A stretch of 52,035 bases of DNA from Pseudomonadota bacterium (GCA_021788645.1 JAJYKK010000015.1:1-52035), one strand, 5' to 3'; shown: positions 16,307 to 26,604, counted from the stretch's first letter. The notes: generated by a model not told the origin, from the letters alone. Program-made: numbers and translations.

Positions 16307-16780
16307 TCAGTCCTGCGCATGGGCGATGCGGGTGACCCCGCCGCTGGACAATACTTCCACGCGGTCGCCCCGGTAGAAGGGAACATCGGCGGGCTGCGTC
16401 ACCGCGATGATCCGCCCGCTGTCGAGGCGAATGGTCATCTCGAGCCCGGCCTGCCGGGTCGTGCCCTGCTCGATCGCCGAGCCGGCGAGGCCGCCGCCGA
16501 CCGCGCCCACGATGGCGCCGACCAAAGCCCCCTTGCCCTCGCCCAGGTTGCTCCCGGCGATCCCGCCGACGGCCGCCCCCGCCAGGGTGCCCACCCCGCT
16601 TCGCGTTCCGGCGATCTCGACATGGCGCACGCCGATCACCTGCCCGAAGCGCACATGCTCCATGCGGCCCACCTGGGCGCGCGAATACGTGTCGCTCGAC
16701 AAGCCGGCCGCACAACCGCCCAGCATCAACGCACCGGCCAGCACCGGCCCCCATACCCAAACCCTGTTCCAGCGACTCAT
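16307..16780 (-). CDS. Glycine-zipper outer-membrane lipoprotein (SlyB/Pcp-like)
   Basis: 157 residues. A signal peptide ends in the lipobox LGGC (C23), so the mature protein should be lipidated. The middle contains alternating Gly/Ala (GTLAGAAVGGIAGSNLGEG, then GALVGAIVGAVGGGLAG), the glycine-zipper 2TM domain found in SlyB and Pcp. The C-terminal third forms a small beta region. These lipoproteins sit in the outer membrane and help envelope integrity. The start was chosen at 16780, preceded by AAGGGGGGAG. A longer open frame upstream lacks such a site. Confidence 0.85.
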   Translation of the reverse strand: MSRWNRVWVWGPVLAGALMLGGCAAGLSSDTYSRAQVGRMEHVRFGQVIGVRHVEIAGTRSGVGTLAGAAVGGIAGSNLGEGKGALVGAIVGAVGGGLAGSAIEQGTTRQAGLEMTIRLDSGRIIAVTQPADVPFYRGDRVEVLSSGGVTRIAHAQD

Positions 16781-16844
16781 GCTCCCCCCTTCGACGACAA
16801 GACGACGCGTTGGGGGCGCTCGATTCATCGCCCCCGACTGCCTG

Positions 16845-17777
16845 TTAGTCCATGTCAAAGCCAAAATGGTTTCGGAAGGCATGGCGCAGGCCGTCCGGAT
16901 CCGTCGTATGGTTTTGCGCCCCGCGGCGCGCGACCTTGATGGCCCCCATCAGGGAGGCGATCCGCCCGGTCACCTCCCAGTCCAATTCACGCCCGATCCC
17001 GTACAGCAACCCGGCACGATAGGCATCGCCGCAGCCGGTGGGATCGAGCACTTGCTCCGCCTGCGCGCAGGGGATGACAATCTCCCGCCCGTCGTGATAG
17101 ATCACCGAGCCCTTGCCCCCGAGGGTGACGATGAAGGCCTTGACGTTGCGGGCCAGATCCTCGATCTTCTCGCCGGTACGTTCTTGCAGCAGACGCGCCT
17201 CATAGTCGTTCACGGTCACGTAGGCGGCGCGCCGGATGAACGCCATGAGCTCCTCGCCATTGAACATCGGCAGGCCCTGTCCCGGGTCGAACATGAAGGG
17301 GATGCCGCGCGCGCTCAATTGCCGCGCATGGGCCAGCATGCCTTCGCGCCCATCCGGGGCGATGATCGCCAGCGCCGCGTCCGCCAGGGCGGCGTCGTTC
17401 TCATGGGAATGGTTCATCGCACCAGGATGGAAGGCGGTGATCTGGTTGTCGTCCAGATCGGTGGTGATGAACGCCTGCGCCGTATACGTTCCCCGGATGG
17501 GCTTCACATACGGGCTCAAGAGCCCCAGGGCACGCAACCGCGCGGAATAGGGCTCGAAATCATCGCCGACGGTCGCCATGATCACGGGATCGGCGCCCAG
17601 AAGCTTCATGCCGTAGGCGATATTGCCGGCGCACCCGCCGAATTCGCGCCGCATGTCGGGCACGAGGAACGCCACATTCAGGATATGCAGCTGATCGGGC
17701 AGCAAGTGGTTCTTGAAGCGGTCCTTGAACACCATGATGGTGTCGTAGGCCAGCGAGCCGCAAATGAGAGTACGCAT
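16845..17777 (-). CDS. PfkB-family sugar/nucleoside kinase (adenosine kinase-like)
   Basis: 310 residues. Ribokinase fold with the first signature GGCAGNIAYGMKLLGA near residue 47, and the catalytic signature DPTGCGDAYRAG near 250, where GCGD supplies the catalytic aspartate. The N-terminal LICGSLAYDTIMVF is common in the adenosine kinase-like group of proteobacteria. It phosphorylates a sugar or nucleoside with ATP, but the substrate is uncertain. It is divergent from the phospholipase gene. The start at 17777 aligns with the family; earlier in-frame starts give a non-conserved extension. Confidence 0.87.
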   Translation of the reverse strand: MRTLICGSLAYDTIMVFKDRFKNHLLPDQLHILNVAFLVPDMRREFGGCAGNIAYGMKLLGADPVIMATVGDDFEPYSARLRALGLLSPYVKPIRGTYTAQAFITTDLDDNQITAFHPGAMNHSHENDAALADAALAIIAPDGREGMLAHARQLSARGIPFMFDPGQGLPMFNGEELMAFIRRAAYVTVNDYEARLLQERTGEKIEDLARNVKAFIVTLGGKGSVIYHDGREIVIPCAQAEQVLDPTGCGDAYRAGLLYGIGRELDWEVTGRIASLMGAIKVARRGAQNHTTDPDGLRHAFRNHFGFDMD

Positions 17778-17930
17778 GTCTAAGGCCTTTTGTTCGCAGG
17801 TTCCGGGGATCGGCGCCATTATAGCAGCGCCTTCTTGCAATGGCTCCTCGCCTTCACCCGAACGGGCCCTGTCGCAAAAACTTCATGCCCCAGTCACGAA
17901 AACGTTGCCCGCGCCGTCCATAGTAGGGCC

Positions 17931-18776
17931 GTGCAAAGACGCCCGCTCCTTCTCTTGTGGCTGGTTCCCCTGTGCCTATACAGCACAAGCGCCTTCGCGT
18001 GGGGCCTGTACACCCATGTCTACTTCGCCCAGCTGTTGATTTGGGGGGTACCGATCGCCGATCCGGCGCTCCGCCGCCTGGCGCGGAGGATGCCGCAGCT
18101 GGTGATGAGCGGGGCATGCCTTCCCGACCTTGCGGTGCTCGGGCCGCGCGTGGGCGCGCCCGCCTTCCAGGACACGCACGAGTGGGGGCGCGCGCGCGCG
18201 TTGCTGCACCATGCACGCTCGGACGAGGAAAAGGCGCTGGCATTGGGCTTCAGCAGCCACCTGCTGGTCGACGTCATCGCCCACAACCACTTCGTGCCGG
18301 CCCACGAAACTGTCTGGGTCGACATTCCCCTCTTGACCCATCTCGTCGCCGAATGGGCGATGGACGCCCATATCCAGCGGCAGCTCTTCGCGACGCCGGC
18401 GCAGCTTTTGGCGGGCAACCGGGATCGCCTCGCACGATTTGTGGCCGAACAGTTCCATTGCTCCATCGAGGCCGCCACGCGAAGCCTCTGCTGGCTCGGA
18501 CGCGGCGACCGCTGGCTGCGCACGAGCCAGTTGCCGAACAGTCTGTACCGGTGGGGGCAGTGGCTGGATCCCCGGCTTCGCCGCCGCTTCGACTACTATG
18601 CGGCACAAACGGCCACGCGGCTCGCGCAGATCAATCGCCTCCTGGAGGGAGCGGAACCTGCGTGGTCTGCCGACCTCATCTGTGCGAAGGCCAAACGAGC
18701 CCGCATGCGCAACTATTCGGTCGATGAATTGAGGGACCGGCTGCCCCTGCCTGCCGATCTTTTCAGTCAGGCCTGA
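17931..18776 (+). CDS. Secreted zinc-dependent phospholipase C family protein
   Basis: 281 residues from a GTG start. The signal peptide MQRRPLLLLWLVPLCLYSTS is followed by AFA then WGLYTHVYFAQ. Cleavage after AFA would leave an N-terminal tryptophan, and in the Bacillus cereus zinc phospholipase C the mature N-terminal Trp is a zinc ligand. Further ligands are suggested by DTHEWG, GFSSHLLVDVIAHNHFVP and the conserved HxxxD spacing. The family hydrolyses phospholipids to diacylglycerol. Activity is inferred, since several bacterial members are uncharacterised. The next gene, encoding a PAP2 phosphatase, is convergent. Confidence 0.82.
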   Translation: MQRRPLLLLWLVPLCLYSTSAFAWGLYTHVYFAQLLIWGVPIADPALRRLARRMPQLVMSGACLPDLAVLGPRVGAPAFQDTHEWGRARALLHHARSDEEKALALGFSSHLLVDVIAHNHFVPAHETVWVDIPLLTHLVAEWAMDAHIQRQLFATPAQLLAGNRDRLARFVAEQFHCSIEAATRSLCWLGRGDRWLRTSQLPNSLYRWGQWLDPRLRRRFDYYAAQTATRLAQINRLLEGAEPAWSADLICAKAKRARMRNYSVDELRDRLPLPADLFSQA

Positions 18777-18804
18777 GCCGGCGGGCTCGCCACGCCGTCC
18801 CCGA

Positions 18805-19347
18805 TCAGCGGTAGAAAGGAAGGAAGGATGCGCTCGCCACGAGCGTGCCGACGAAGGCGCCGGCCAGCACGTCGCTGGGATAATGGAGCCCGAGCACCAG
18901 CCGGGAGAGGCTCACGAGCGCGCTGAAGGGAAGCACGAGCCACGCGAGACCCGGATAGTAGGCCAGCACGACGATGCTGAAAGCCACCGCGTGGAGCGTG
19001 TGCCCGGAGGGGAAGCTGAACTCGTCCAACGGGTGGGTGGAGATGAGGAGCCTGCGGTTCTTCTCGAAAGGCCGGGGGCGCGACGTACGTGCCTTCAGCC
19101 ACTTGTACAGCAGCGTGCCCACCGTTCCGACCGCAATCATGTGCAGGACGGGCCGCACGGCGGCGGCGCCGTCCCAGACGAGCAGGGCGCCCATCAGGCC
19201 GTACCAGAACACCCCATTGCCGAGCCGGCTCGCGCTACGGAACAGGCGCCGCACCCATCGGTAGTGACTGACACGGTTGAAGCGCTCGCACACCAGCCCT
19301 TCCCAGTGGCTCATCCGGTTCAAGCGGTCGGCAAGTCTCTGTATCAT
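18805..19347 (-). CDS. PAP2-family membrane phosphatase
   Basis: 180 residues, about five membrane helices. All three phosphatase motifs are visible: KARTSRPRP (motif 1), PSGHT (motif 2) and SRLVLGLHYPSD (motif 3, with the catalytic histidine). Such proteins dephosphorylate phosphatidate, phosphatidylglycerophosphate or undecaprenyl diphosphate. The start overlaps the stop of the upstream glycosyltransferase by four bases (ATGA), so the two are translationally coupled and probably act on the same lipid. Confidence 0.9.
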   Translation of the reverse strand: MIQRLADRLNRMSHWEGLVCERFNRVSHYRWVRRLFRSASRLGNGVFWYGLMGALLVWDGAAAVRPVLHMIAVGTVGTLLYKWLKARTSRPRPFEKNRRLLISTHPLDEFSFPSGHTLHAVAFSIVVLAYYPGLAWLVLPFSALVSLSRLVLGLHYPSDVLAGAFVGTLVASASFLPFYR

Positions 19348-20522
19348 GACGCACGCTCCTTGGCTGCGATCTCAATCAGGATCTCTTCAAAGAGGGTATA
19401 GACCATTTCCCAGTCCAAACGGACGGCGGTGGCCCTCGCCCCTTCTCGCAGGCGTGCGATGGTGTCGGGCGATTCGACAAGCCCCACGGCCGATTCGACG
19501 AACCGGCGCGAGTCGTCGAACGGGGCCGTCAGCCCATTGCCGCCGCTCGCGATGTGTTCCGCCGCCGCCGCATAGTCGTAAGCCACCACCGCAAGCCCGC
19601 TCGCCATCGCCTCCACGGTGACGTTGCCATAGGTCTCGCTGAGGCTCGGGAAGAGAAAAATGTCCGATGACGCGTAATGGGCCGCCAGATCGTCGCCCCT
19701 GCGCACCCCCGCGAACACATAGTCCGGGTGGCGCGCTTCCATCTCGGCTCGCTCGGGCCCATCCCCGACGACGACGAAGCGGGCCAGGGGATCGGCGCGC
19801 CGCATCGCTTCGAACGCCCTTGCGGCCAGCGGCAGGTTCTTTTCCGGGGCCACGCGGCCGACATAGAGGACGACCGGATGATCGCCTGTCGCCCCCCACC
19901 GGGCACGAAGCGCCGCCGAGCGCTTGGCCGGGTTGAACAGGCGGGCGTCGACGCCGCGCGGCACCACCGCGAGGTTGTGAAACCCCGCGAACTCGAGTTC
20001 GCGCACGACCGCCCGGGTCGGCACCAAGGTGCACAGGGCCTTGTTGTGGAAGTGGCGCAGATAGGCTGCGACCGCGCGCTTCAGCCAGCCGAATCCATAG
20101 TGGCTGCTGTAGACGTGGAAATTGGTATGAAAATCCGTGCAAACGGGGATCTTGAGCCGTGCGGCCGCCGCGAGGGCCGACCACCCCAACGGGCCTTCGG
20201 TCACGACATGGACGATGTCCGGGCGGCTCGATGTCCACGCCCGCAGCAGGGCCGACCGATTGGGGAGCCCCATGCGCAAGCCGCCATAGCGGGGAATCGG
20301 CATGCCGGGACAGAGCACCTCGCTCAGGCGCTCGCGCTGGACCGGCACATCGGCGGCGCCTTGGCGTGGCCGGATGAGCTGGATGCGGTGGCCGCGCATC
20401 TCCAGCCCCTCCACCAGCCGCCCCATGGTCATTGCCACGCCATTGATTTCCGGCGGATACGTTTCGGTAACCACGGCTACGCGGAGCGGCGCTTTCGACG
20501 GCTCCGGATTTTGCATCATCAT
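19344..20522 (-). CDS. GT4-family glycosyltransferase (likely lipid or envelope glycoside synthesis)
   Basis: 392 residues, GT-B fold. The N-terminal domain opens with VAVVTETYPPEINGVAMT. The C-terminal Rossmann half carries LYVGRVAPEKN, the FLFPSLSETYGNVTVEAMASG donor-site signature with the two glutamates of the E-x7-E motif, and the usual final helix. It resembles GDP-mannose- or UDP-glucose-dependent transferases that glycosylate diacylglycerol or phosphatidylinositol. It is coupled to a PAP2 phosphatase and close to diacylglycerol kinase, which suggests a glycolipid role (inference). The start is uncertain: a GTG at 20534 and ATGs at 20522, 20519 and 20516 are in frame. Confidence 0.85.
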   Translation of the reverse strand: MMMQNPEPSKAPLRVAVVTETYPPEINGVAMTMGRLVEGLEMRGHRIQLIRPRQGAADVPVQRERLSEVLCPGMPIPRYGGLRMGLPNRSALLRAWTSSRPDIVHVVTEGPLGWSALAAAARLKIPVCTDFHTNFHVYSSHYGFGWLKRAVAAYLRHFHNKALCTLVPTRAVVRELEFAGFHNLAVVPRGVDARLFNPAKRSAALRARWGATGDHPVVLYVGRVAPEKNLPLAARAFEAMRRADPLARFVVVGDGPERAEMEARHPDYVFAGVRRGDDLAAHYASSDIFLFPSLSETYGNVTVEAMASGLAVVAYDYAAAAEHIASGGNGLTAPFDDSRRFVESAVGLVESPDTIARLREGARATAVRLDWEMVYTLFEEILIEIAAKERAS

Positions 20523-20704
20523 GGGTGCACGCACGGGACCATAGGCGAGGAGAAGCGTTAGCCGGAAAGTACACGGCTGCGACTTTGCACCAACAACAAG
20601 ACGGGGTAATGACGGTTTTATGGGCGTTTTGTGACATGCCCGAAGGGAGGTCAGGGCAGGCCGTCGGACCGGTCAAGGGGCACGCGAGGCCCGCCTGCCC
20701 TGCG

Positions 20705-21127
20705 TCAGCGAAGCAGCACGAGCGCCCAAACCATTGCGGCATTGAGGAGGCTGATCAGGACGGCGGCACTGCCCAGGTCCTTCGCGCGCTTCGCCAGCCG
20801 GTGGCTTTCCAGGGAGATGCGGTCCACCGCCGCCTCGATCGCGGAATTGAGGAGTTCCACGATCAGCACCAGCATCACGGAGCCCACCATGAGCGCCTTG
20901 CCCACCCCTCCCACCGGCAGCAAGAGCGCGGCGGGCACCAGGACGACGGCAAGCAGCACCTCCTGACGGAAGGCATCTTCATGATGAAGCGCCGCCTTCA
21001 GGCCGGCAAGCGAGTAATGCAACGCATTGACGACGCGCTTGATGCCGGTCTTGCCCTTGTGCGGACTTTCCTCCGGCGACGGTTCAAGTTGCGGCACGTT
21101 CGGCGGACTCCCGGAGAGCCGTCTCAC
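20705..21127 (-). CDS. dgkA: Diacylglycerol kinase (DgkA-type integral membrane)
   Basis: 140 residues. Core begins [19 protein letters not shown], then [14 protein letters not shown], then two more helices with the family hallmark [14 protein letters not shown], whose first E is part of the active site, and AKDLGSAAV. It phosphorylates diacylglycerol to phosphatidate. The GTG start at 21127 lies inside gcvPB (44-base overlap); a GTG at 21097 is an alternative. It is the last gene of the glycine-cleavage operon by spacing. Confidence 0.9.
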   Translation of the reverse strand: MRRLSGSPPNVPQLEPSPEESPHKGKTGIKRVVNALHYSLAGLKAALHHEDAFRQEVLLAVVLVPAALLLPVGGVGKALMVGSVMLVLIVELLNSAIEAAVDRISLESHRLAKRAKDLGSAAVLISLLNAAMVWALVLLR

Positions 21128-22577
21128 CCGCCGCCCCCCGCCACACGAGGTCCAATTCCCTGGCGGCCTTCACGTCGTCCAAACGGCGCACCGGCGTGGT
21201 GTAGGGGGCGCCCTTGACCCGTTCCGGGTCGGCAAACGCCTCTTCGAGAATTTCCTTCATGGCGCCCACGAAGGCGTCGAGCGTCTCCTTGGACTCCGTT
21301 TCCGTAGGCTCGATCAACAGGCATTCGGGCACAAGCATCGGAAAATAGGTCGTCGGCGCGTGGAAGCCCTTGTCGAGCAGTCGCTTCGCGACATCCATCG
21401 CACTCACGCCCGTTTGATCCTTCACCGGCTTGAGCGAGACGATGAACTCGTGGCTCGCCCGCCGCGTGGGGAAGGCCACCTCAAACCCGGCCCTGCGCAG
21501 TTCCGCCATCAGATAGTTGGCGTTGAGGGTGGCAAATTCCGCAATACGGTGCAGGCCTTCCCGCCCCACCATCCGGGCATACACGTAGGCCCGCAGCAGC
21601 ACCCCGGCATTCCCGGCATGCGCCGACAGACGCCCGATGGAGTGCGGGCGGTCCGCCTCGGTGAGCCAGCGGTAGCGCCCCCCGTCGCACGCCACGACGG
21701 GAATCGGCAGGAACGGCAGCAGCCGCTCGGACACGCCCACCGGGCCTGCGCCGGGTCCGCCGCCGCCATGCGGCGTGGAGAAGGTCTTGTGCAGGTTGAC
21801 GTGGATCACATCGAAGCCCATGTCGCCGGGCCGGACCTTGCCGAGGATCGCGTTCAGGTTGGCGCCGTCGTAATAGGACAGCCCGCCCGCCGCATGCACA
21901 ATGCGCTGGATCTCGTCGATCGAGCGCTCGAACACGCCGAGCGTCGACGGATTGGTCAGCATGAGTCCGGCCGTCTGCGGCCCGACCGCCTCGCGCAAGG
22001 CGCCCAGGTCGACGTCGCCGTCCCGGAGGGTGGGAATCTCCCGGACCTTGAAGCCGCACATGGCCGCGGTCGCGGGGTTGGTGCCGTGCGCCGCATTGGG
22101 GATGAGAATCTCGGTGCGCGCCGCATCGCCGCGCGAGGCATGGTAGGCCCGGATCATGCTGACCCCGGCGAGTTCGCCTTGCGCACCGGCCATCGGGGTC
22201 AGGCTCACGCCCGCCATGCCGGTGACATCCCTGAGCATCTCCTGCAACTCGAACAGGCAGGCGAGGAAGCCTTGCGCGGTATCCTCGGGCGCCAAAGGAT
22301 GGTGCGCCAGGAAGGCCGGCATCATGGCTGCGGCGTGGGCTGCGCGCGGATTGTACTTCATCGTGCACGAACCCAGGGGATAGAAATGGGTGTCCACCGA
22401 GAAGTTCTTCTGCGACAGCCGGGTATAGTGCCGCACCACGTCCATCTCGGAGGCCGCCGGCAGCCGGGGCGGACGCGCGCGCAGCAGATGCGCCGGGAGG
22501 TCGTCGAGGGCAGCGCGCGCCTTCGGCATCTGGGCGGCGGCCCGGCGTCCGGATCGGGATCGTTCAAAGATGAGCAT
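21084..22577 (-). CDS. gcvPB: Glycine dehydrogenase (decarboxylating) subunit 2
   Basis: 497 residues. Family marks: [36 protein letters not shown], and the PLP-lysine segment [16 protein letters not shown]. With gcvPA it forms the split P-protein that decarboxylates glycine and passes the aminomethyl group to the lipoyl arm of GcvH. A ribosome site (AGAGGA) precedes the ATG. It is separated from its partner gcvPA by tpx, and dgkA begins inside its 3' end. Confidence 0.95.
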   Translation of the reverse strand: MLIFERSRSGRRAAAQMPKARAALDDLPAHLLRARPPRLPAASEMDVVRHYTRLSQKNFSVDTHFYPLGSCTMKYNPRAAHAAAMMPAFLAHHPLAPEDTAQGFLACLFELQEMLRDVTGMAGVSLTPMAGAQGELAGVSMIRAYHASRGDAARTEILIPNAAHGTNPATAAMCGFKVREIPTLRDGDVDLGALREAVGPQTAGLMLTNPSTLGVFERSIDEIQRIVHAAGGLSYYDGANLNAILGKVRPGDMGFDVIHVNLHKTFSTPHGGGGPGAGPVGVSERLLPFLPIPVVACDGGRYRWLTEADRPHSIGRLSAHAGNAGVLLRAYVYARMVGREGLHRIAEFATLNANYLMAELRRAGFEVAFPTRRASHEFIVSLKPVKDQTGVSAMDVAKRLLDKGFHAPTTYFPMLVPECLLIEPTETESKETLDAFVGAMKEILEEAFADPERVKGAPYTTPVRRLDDVKAARELDLVWRGAAGETALRESAERAAT

Positions 22578-22619
22578 GGCGCACCGAATCCTCTCGACAG
22601 CGGTCGTTCAGCCCGCCCT

Positions 22620-23126
22620 TCAGGGGGCCGCGGCGGCGGCAAGGGCCGCCTCGTAATCAGGCTCCTGCTTGATCTCCCGAACGAGCTCGGTGTACAGCAC
22701 CTTGTCATCCTCATCAAGCACGATGATCGCGCGGGCCATGAGCCCCGCCAGGGGATAGCTCGAAATCAGCACGCCGTAGGCCTTGTGGAAGTCCCGCCCG
22801 CGCATGGTGGACAGCGTCATCACGTTTTGCAGCCCCTCGGCCGCGCAAAAACGCCCCTGCGCGAAGGGCAGGTCGGCCGAGATCACCAGCACGACCGTGT
22901 TGGCAAGCCGGCTGGCCGCCTGATTGAACTTGCGCGTCGATTCGGCGCACACCGGCGTATCGAGACTGGGCACGATGCTCAGTATCTTGCGCTTGCCCTT
23001 GAACTGGCTCAAGGAGACGTCGTTGAGCTGCTGGTCCACCAGCATGAAGCTGGGCGCCGTCTCGCCCACCCGCGGAAAATTGCCTTCGACTTGTATGGGC
23101 TCTCCGCCCAGCGTCACGGTTGACAT
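22620..23126 (-). CDS. tpx: Thiol peroxidase Tpx (atypical 2-Cys peroxiredoxin)
   Basis: 168 residues. The peroxidatic cysteine is in [11 protein letters not shown] (C60) and the resolving cysteine in GRFCAAEG (C94), matching Cys61/Cys95 of E. coli Tpx, 34 residues apart. It reduces hydrogen and lipid hydroperoxides using thioredoxin. Start at 23126 preceded by AAAGGAGG. It lies between gcvPA (24-base gap) and gcvPB (42-base gap), an unusual position in a glycine-cleavage operon. Confidence 0.94.
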   Translation of the reverse strand: MSTVTLGGEPIQVEGNFPRVGETAPSFMLVDQQLNDVSLSQFKGKRKILSIVPSLDTPVCAESTRKFNQAASRLANTVVLVISADLPFAQGRFCAAEGLQNVMTLSTMRGRDFHKAYGVLISSYPLAGLMARAIIVLDEDDKVLYTELVREIKQEPDYEAALAAAAAP

Positions 23127-23150
23127 AAATTCCCTCCTTTGGCTCAAAGG

Positions 23151-24533
23151 TCACGTCGGTTTATAGGCGCAGGGCGGCTGGTCGCGCCGCTTCGTGGCGA
23201 TGCGTTCGAATTGCGCGACGTACTGATCGATGTCTTCCTCGGTCTTGGTCTCCGTGACGCAGACGAGGATCGCCGCCCCCAGCTCCGGATAGTGCTCGGC
23301 GAGATCAAGCCCGCCCAGTATGCCTTGCGCCCGCATCGCCCGCAACAGCTCGCGGGCGGGCAGATCAAGCTGGATCACGGCTTCGTGGAAGAAGGGGCCG
23401 GCGAAGGCGCGGCGCACTCCCGGGATCGCCGTCAGCCGGTCGATCAGCCGGCGCGTGTTGGCATGCGCCTGGGCGGCGACGCGGGCAAGCCCCTCGGCCC
23501 CCAGTAGCGCCATGTAGACAGTCGCCGCCAGCACCAGCAACCCCTGATTCGTGCAGATATTGGAGGTCGCCTTGGACCGGCGGATGTGCTGCTCGCGCGC
23601 CTGCAGGGTCAGCGTGAAGCCGGCTCGGCCTTCCAGATCGACCGTGCGGCCCACGAGACGCCCCGGCATCTGCCGCACCAGGGATTCCTTGCAGCACATG
23701 AAGCCGAAGTAGGGCCCGCCGGCCGACAAGGGCACCCCCAGCGGCTGCCCTTCGCCCACGGCGATGTCGGCGCCCTCGCGCCCCCATTCGCCCGGCGGCA
23801 CGAACAAGGCGGCCGCCATCGGATTGAGCAGGGCAATCACGAGTGCGCCCCGGTCGTGCGCCCAGTCGGTCAGCGCATCGACCGCCTCCAGCCGCCCGAA
23901 GAAGTTCGGCTGCGCGACCACCAGCGCGGCCAGCCCCGCGACCTCGGGAAGCGGCCCGACGGTCCCGGACGCCGGATCGTAGTCGATTTCGATGAGCTCG
24001 ATCCCTTGGCTCTTCACCAAGGCGGACGCGACCTTGCGATAGGTGGGGTGCACGGTCTTCGGCACCAGGATGCGGCGCGCGCCCTTGTGCGCCCGCACCG
24101 CCATCAGGATCGCCTCGCCAAAGGCCGAGGCGCCATCATAGAGGCTCGCGTTGGAGACCTCCATCGCCATGAGGCCCGCCATCATGCTCTGATACTCGTA
24201 GATGACCTGCAAGGTGCCCTGGCTCGCCTCGGCCTGGTAAGGCGTGTAGGCGGAGTAGAACTCCCCGCGCCCCGCAATCTCCCAGACCGCGGCCGGAATG
24301 TGGTGCTCGTACGCCCCGGCACCGATGAAGTTCGCATAGCGGCCATCGCGTTCGGCGCGGGCCTGCATGAGGCGCAGGATTTCCATCTCGCCGACGCCCG
24401 GCGGGACGAGGCTCAGGCCCTGGCTGCACAGGCGGGGAGGGATTTCGTCGAAGAGGTCCTCGAGGCGGGCGGCACCGATGGCCGCCAGCATTTTCGACAC
24501 GTCTTCATCAGTATGAGGAATGAACGGCATCAT
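23151..24533 (-). CDS. gcvPA: Glycine dehydrogenase (decarboxylating) subunit 1
   Basis: 460 residues. Begins [13 protein letters not shown]. Conserved stretches include [37 protein letters not shown] and [16 protein letters not shown]. This is the non-PLP half of the split P-protein. The ATG-ATG start is preceded by GAAGG. Sits 66 bases after gcvH and shares its transcript. Confidence 0.95.
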   Translation of the reverse strand: MMPFIPHTDEDVSKMLAAIGAARLEDLFDEIPPRLCSQGLSLVPPGVGEMEILRLMQARAERDGRYANFIGAGAYEHHIPAAVWEIAGRGEFYSAYTPYQAEASQGTLQVIYEYQSMMAGLMAMEVSNASLYDGASAFGEAILMAVRAHKGARRILVPKTVHPTYRKVASALVKSQGIELIEIDYDPASGTVGPLPEVAGLAALVVAQPNFFGRLEAVDALTDWAHDRGALVIALLNPMAAALFVPPGEWGREGADIAVGEGQPLGVPLSAGGPYFGFMCCKESLVRQMPGRLVGRTVDLEGRAGFTLTLQAREQHIRRSKATSNICTNQGLLVLAATVYMALLGAEGLARVAAQAHANTRRLIDRLTAIPGVRRAFAGPFFHEAVIQLDLPARELLRAMRAQGILGGLDLAEHYPELGAAILVCVTETKTEEDIDQYVAQFERIATKRRDQPPCAYKPT

Positions 24534-24599
24534 GCACCTTCAGCGCTCGAACCGAGCCGACCGGCGAGCGCACGGCCGCGCACCCGGCAAGCAACAAAG

Positions 24600-24989
24600 T
24601 CAGTGGGATTCGCTGTCCACCAGCTCCTGGTATTGCGCCGCGTCCAGAAGCCCATCGAATTCGGCGGGATCGCTGGGCTTCAGGCGGAACATCCAGGCGC
24701 CGTAGGCATCCTGATTGAGCCTCTCGGGCGAGGCTTCCAATTCGGCATTCACCGCCACCACCTCCCCCGCCACCGGGGCGTAAACGTCGGATGCCGCCTT
24801 GACGGATTCCACGACCGCGCATTCTTCATGGCTCGCGAGCTTGCGGCCCACCGCGGGGTTCTCTACAAACACCATGTCGCCCAGGAGCGATTGCGCATGA
24901 TCGGTGATGCCGACCGTGATGGTGCCGTCGTCCTCGCGGCTCGCCCACTCATGGGTTTTGGTGTATTTCAGATGGCCAGGCATGCTCAT
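24600..24989 (-). CDS. gcvH: Glycine cleavage system H protein
   Basis: 129 residues. Lipoyl attachment lysine in [13 protein letters not shown] (K64), with [12 protein letters not shown] upstream and the typical C-terminal helix. Carries the aminomethyl intermediate between P, T and L proteins. Two ATGs are possible (24989 and 24983). The first is preceded by a G-rich GGGGGG stretch rather than a standard site. The 57-base longer open frame upstream is not conserved. Confidence 0.94.
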   Translation of the reverse strand: MSMPGHLKYTKTHEWASREDDGTITVGITDHAQSLLGDMVFVENPAVGRKLASHEECAVVESVKAASDVYAPVAGEVVAVNAELEASPERLNQDAYGAWMFRLKPSDPAEFDGLLDAAQYQELVDSESH

Positions 24990-25079
24990 GGAACCCCCCA
25001 AAAAATGGCTTTCATCCCCGAAAAAATCGCACCGGCACGGCGCCAAGACCGCGCCATGCGGACACGCAACGCCCGCCCC

Positions 25080-26165
25080 TCATCCCTGGTAAGTGGCCGC
25101 GCCGTTCCTGACGAAGGGGTATTTTACAACTTTTGCGCTCAACGACTTGTCTCGCACGTGCACCGCGACCCGATCGCCGGGCGACACCCCGATCGGCACC
25201 CGGGCGAGCGCGACGGAAAGTCCCAGGGTCGGCGCGAAGCCGCCGCTTGTGATCTCGCCCTGACCAAGGGCCGTAGCCACCTCCTGATGGCTGCGCAACA
25301 CCCCCTTGTCGAGCAACACCAGCCCCACCAATTGCCGGGTGGGCTTCGATGCCGAAAGGGCGGCCTTGCCGAGAAAATCGCGCGGACTGTCGAGATCCAC
25401 GGTCCAGGCGAGGCCCGATTCCAGCGGATTGGTCGCCTCGTCCATGTCCTGACCGTAGAGGTTCATTCCCGCCTCGAGGCGCAAGGTATCCCGCGCGCCG
25501 AGCCCGATCGGGGGAACGCCGATTCGGTGTAGGGCGGCCCACAGCCCCGGGGCCGATGACGCGGGCAGCATGATCTCGAACCCGTCCTCCCCGGTGTAGC
25601 CGGTGCGGGCGATGAAATAGTCCCCGAACGCCGCCGCCTGGAAAGGCTTCAGCCCTCCGGTGGCTTCCCGGCTGCCCGGGACCGCGCTCCATACCTTCTC
25701 GCGCGCGTCGGGGCCCTGCACGGCCACCATCGCGAGGTCGCGCCGCGCGGCCAGTTCGAGGGAGGGCGCGAGGCGATCGCGCTGCGCGGCAAGCCAGGAA
25801 AGGTCCTTGTCGCTGGTGGCGGCATTGACCACCAGGCGAAACCAGTCCTCGCGCAGATAATAGATGATGAGGTCATCGAGCACGCCGCCGCCGGCATTGA
25901 GCATGCAGGAGTAAAGCGCCTTGCCGGCGGCCTGAAGCTTGTCGACGTTGTTCGCCATGACCTGACGCAAGAAGCCGCGAGCCCCTTCGCCTTTGAGATC
26001 GATGATCAACATGTGCGAGACGTCAAACATCCCGGCCGCGCGCCGCACGGCGTGATGCTCCTCGATCTGCGAGCCGTAGTGGAGCGGCATGTCCCAGCCC
26101 CCGAAATCCACCATGCGCGCGCCCAGATCCCGATGGGCCTGGTTCAGCGGTGTCTGCTTAAGCAT
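25080..26165 (-). CDS. gcvT: Glycine cleavage system T protein (aminomethyltransferase)
   Basis: 361 residues. Starts [20 protein letters not shown], with [19 protein letters not shown] and [17 protein letters not shown], all typical. Transfers the methylene group from the H-protein aminomethyl arm to tetrahydrofolate, releasing ammonia. Start at 26165 follows AAAGGAG. The frame is open for another 68 codons upstream but there it is leader RNA. First gene of the operon, about 250 bases after the glycine riboswitch. Confidence 0.95.
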   Translation of the reverse strand: MLKQTPLNQAHRDLGARMVDFGGWDMPLHYGSQIEEHHAVRRAAGMFDVSHMLIIDLKGEGARGFLRQVMANNVDKLQAAGKALYSCMLNAGGGVLDDLIIYYLREDWFRLVVNAATSDKDLSWLAAQRDRLAPSLELAARRDLAMVAVQGPDAREKVWSAVPGSREATGGLKPFQAAAFGDYFIARTGYTGEDGFEIMLPASSAPGLWAALHRIGVPPIGLGARDTLRLEAGMNLYGQDMDEATNPLESGLAWTVDLDSPRDFLGKAALSASKPTRQLVGLVLLDKGVLRSHQEVATALGQGEITSGGFAPTLGLSVALARVPIGVSPGDRVAVHVRDKSLSAKVVKYPFVRNGAATYQG

Positions 26166-26412
26166 GACTCTCCTTTGGTGCGCCAAGCGGCGGGAAGCCC
26201 GGGCCCATCGCGCAGGCACGGGCGAGTTCAGGAAACCGGCCGCGCGCGGGGATGGTCCGGAGGGCTGCCCGGGCAGGATTGGGAAACACGGTGACGGCGG
26301 CCGCGGCCCGCGCCGGGACCGCGTCCAGGCGGGCGTGCGCAGCCGAGTGGCGAGTGCAGCGACCAGCAAGCGAGAACATGGGATGCCCCTGATGGGTCAA
26401 CGCATCGATTGG

Positions 26413-26604
26413 CATTCCCCTCTGTCCTGGGACCTGAGAGATTACGGACGCCTCACGCGTCCGCGTGCCCCTTCGGTGTCTTGATTCGCGGCAGACGAAT
26501 GAATCAAGAGCTCTCCAGAGTTGCCCGGCCGGCGGTTCCTGTTACCTGAGCGATTGCGGGTCGTTGCGCCTTCGGTGGTGCCTTGCGGCACACTCTCCCG
26601 CCAA
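26413..26604 (-). promoter_or_regulatory. Tandem glycine riboswitch (two aptamers) upstream of gcvT
   Basis: Read on the minus strand, aptamer 1 (about 26604-26530) has GGGAGAG, then ACCGAAGG, then CGCTCAGGTAACAGGA. Aptamer 2 (about 26520-26413) has GGAGAGCTC, then ACCGAAGGGGC, then CTCTCAGGTCCCAGGACAG. These are the conserved GGAGA, CCGAAGG and CTCAGG-N-CAGGA blocks of the gcvT riboswitch, repeated twice with a short linker. Glycine binding would switch on the glycine cleavage operon. The long leader that follows (26166-26412) probably holds the expression platform; I did not resolve its fold. Confidence 0.93.
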
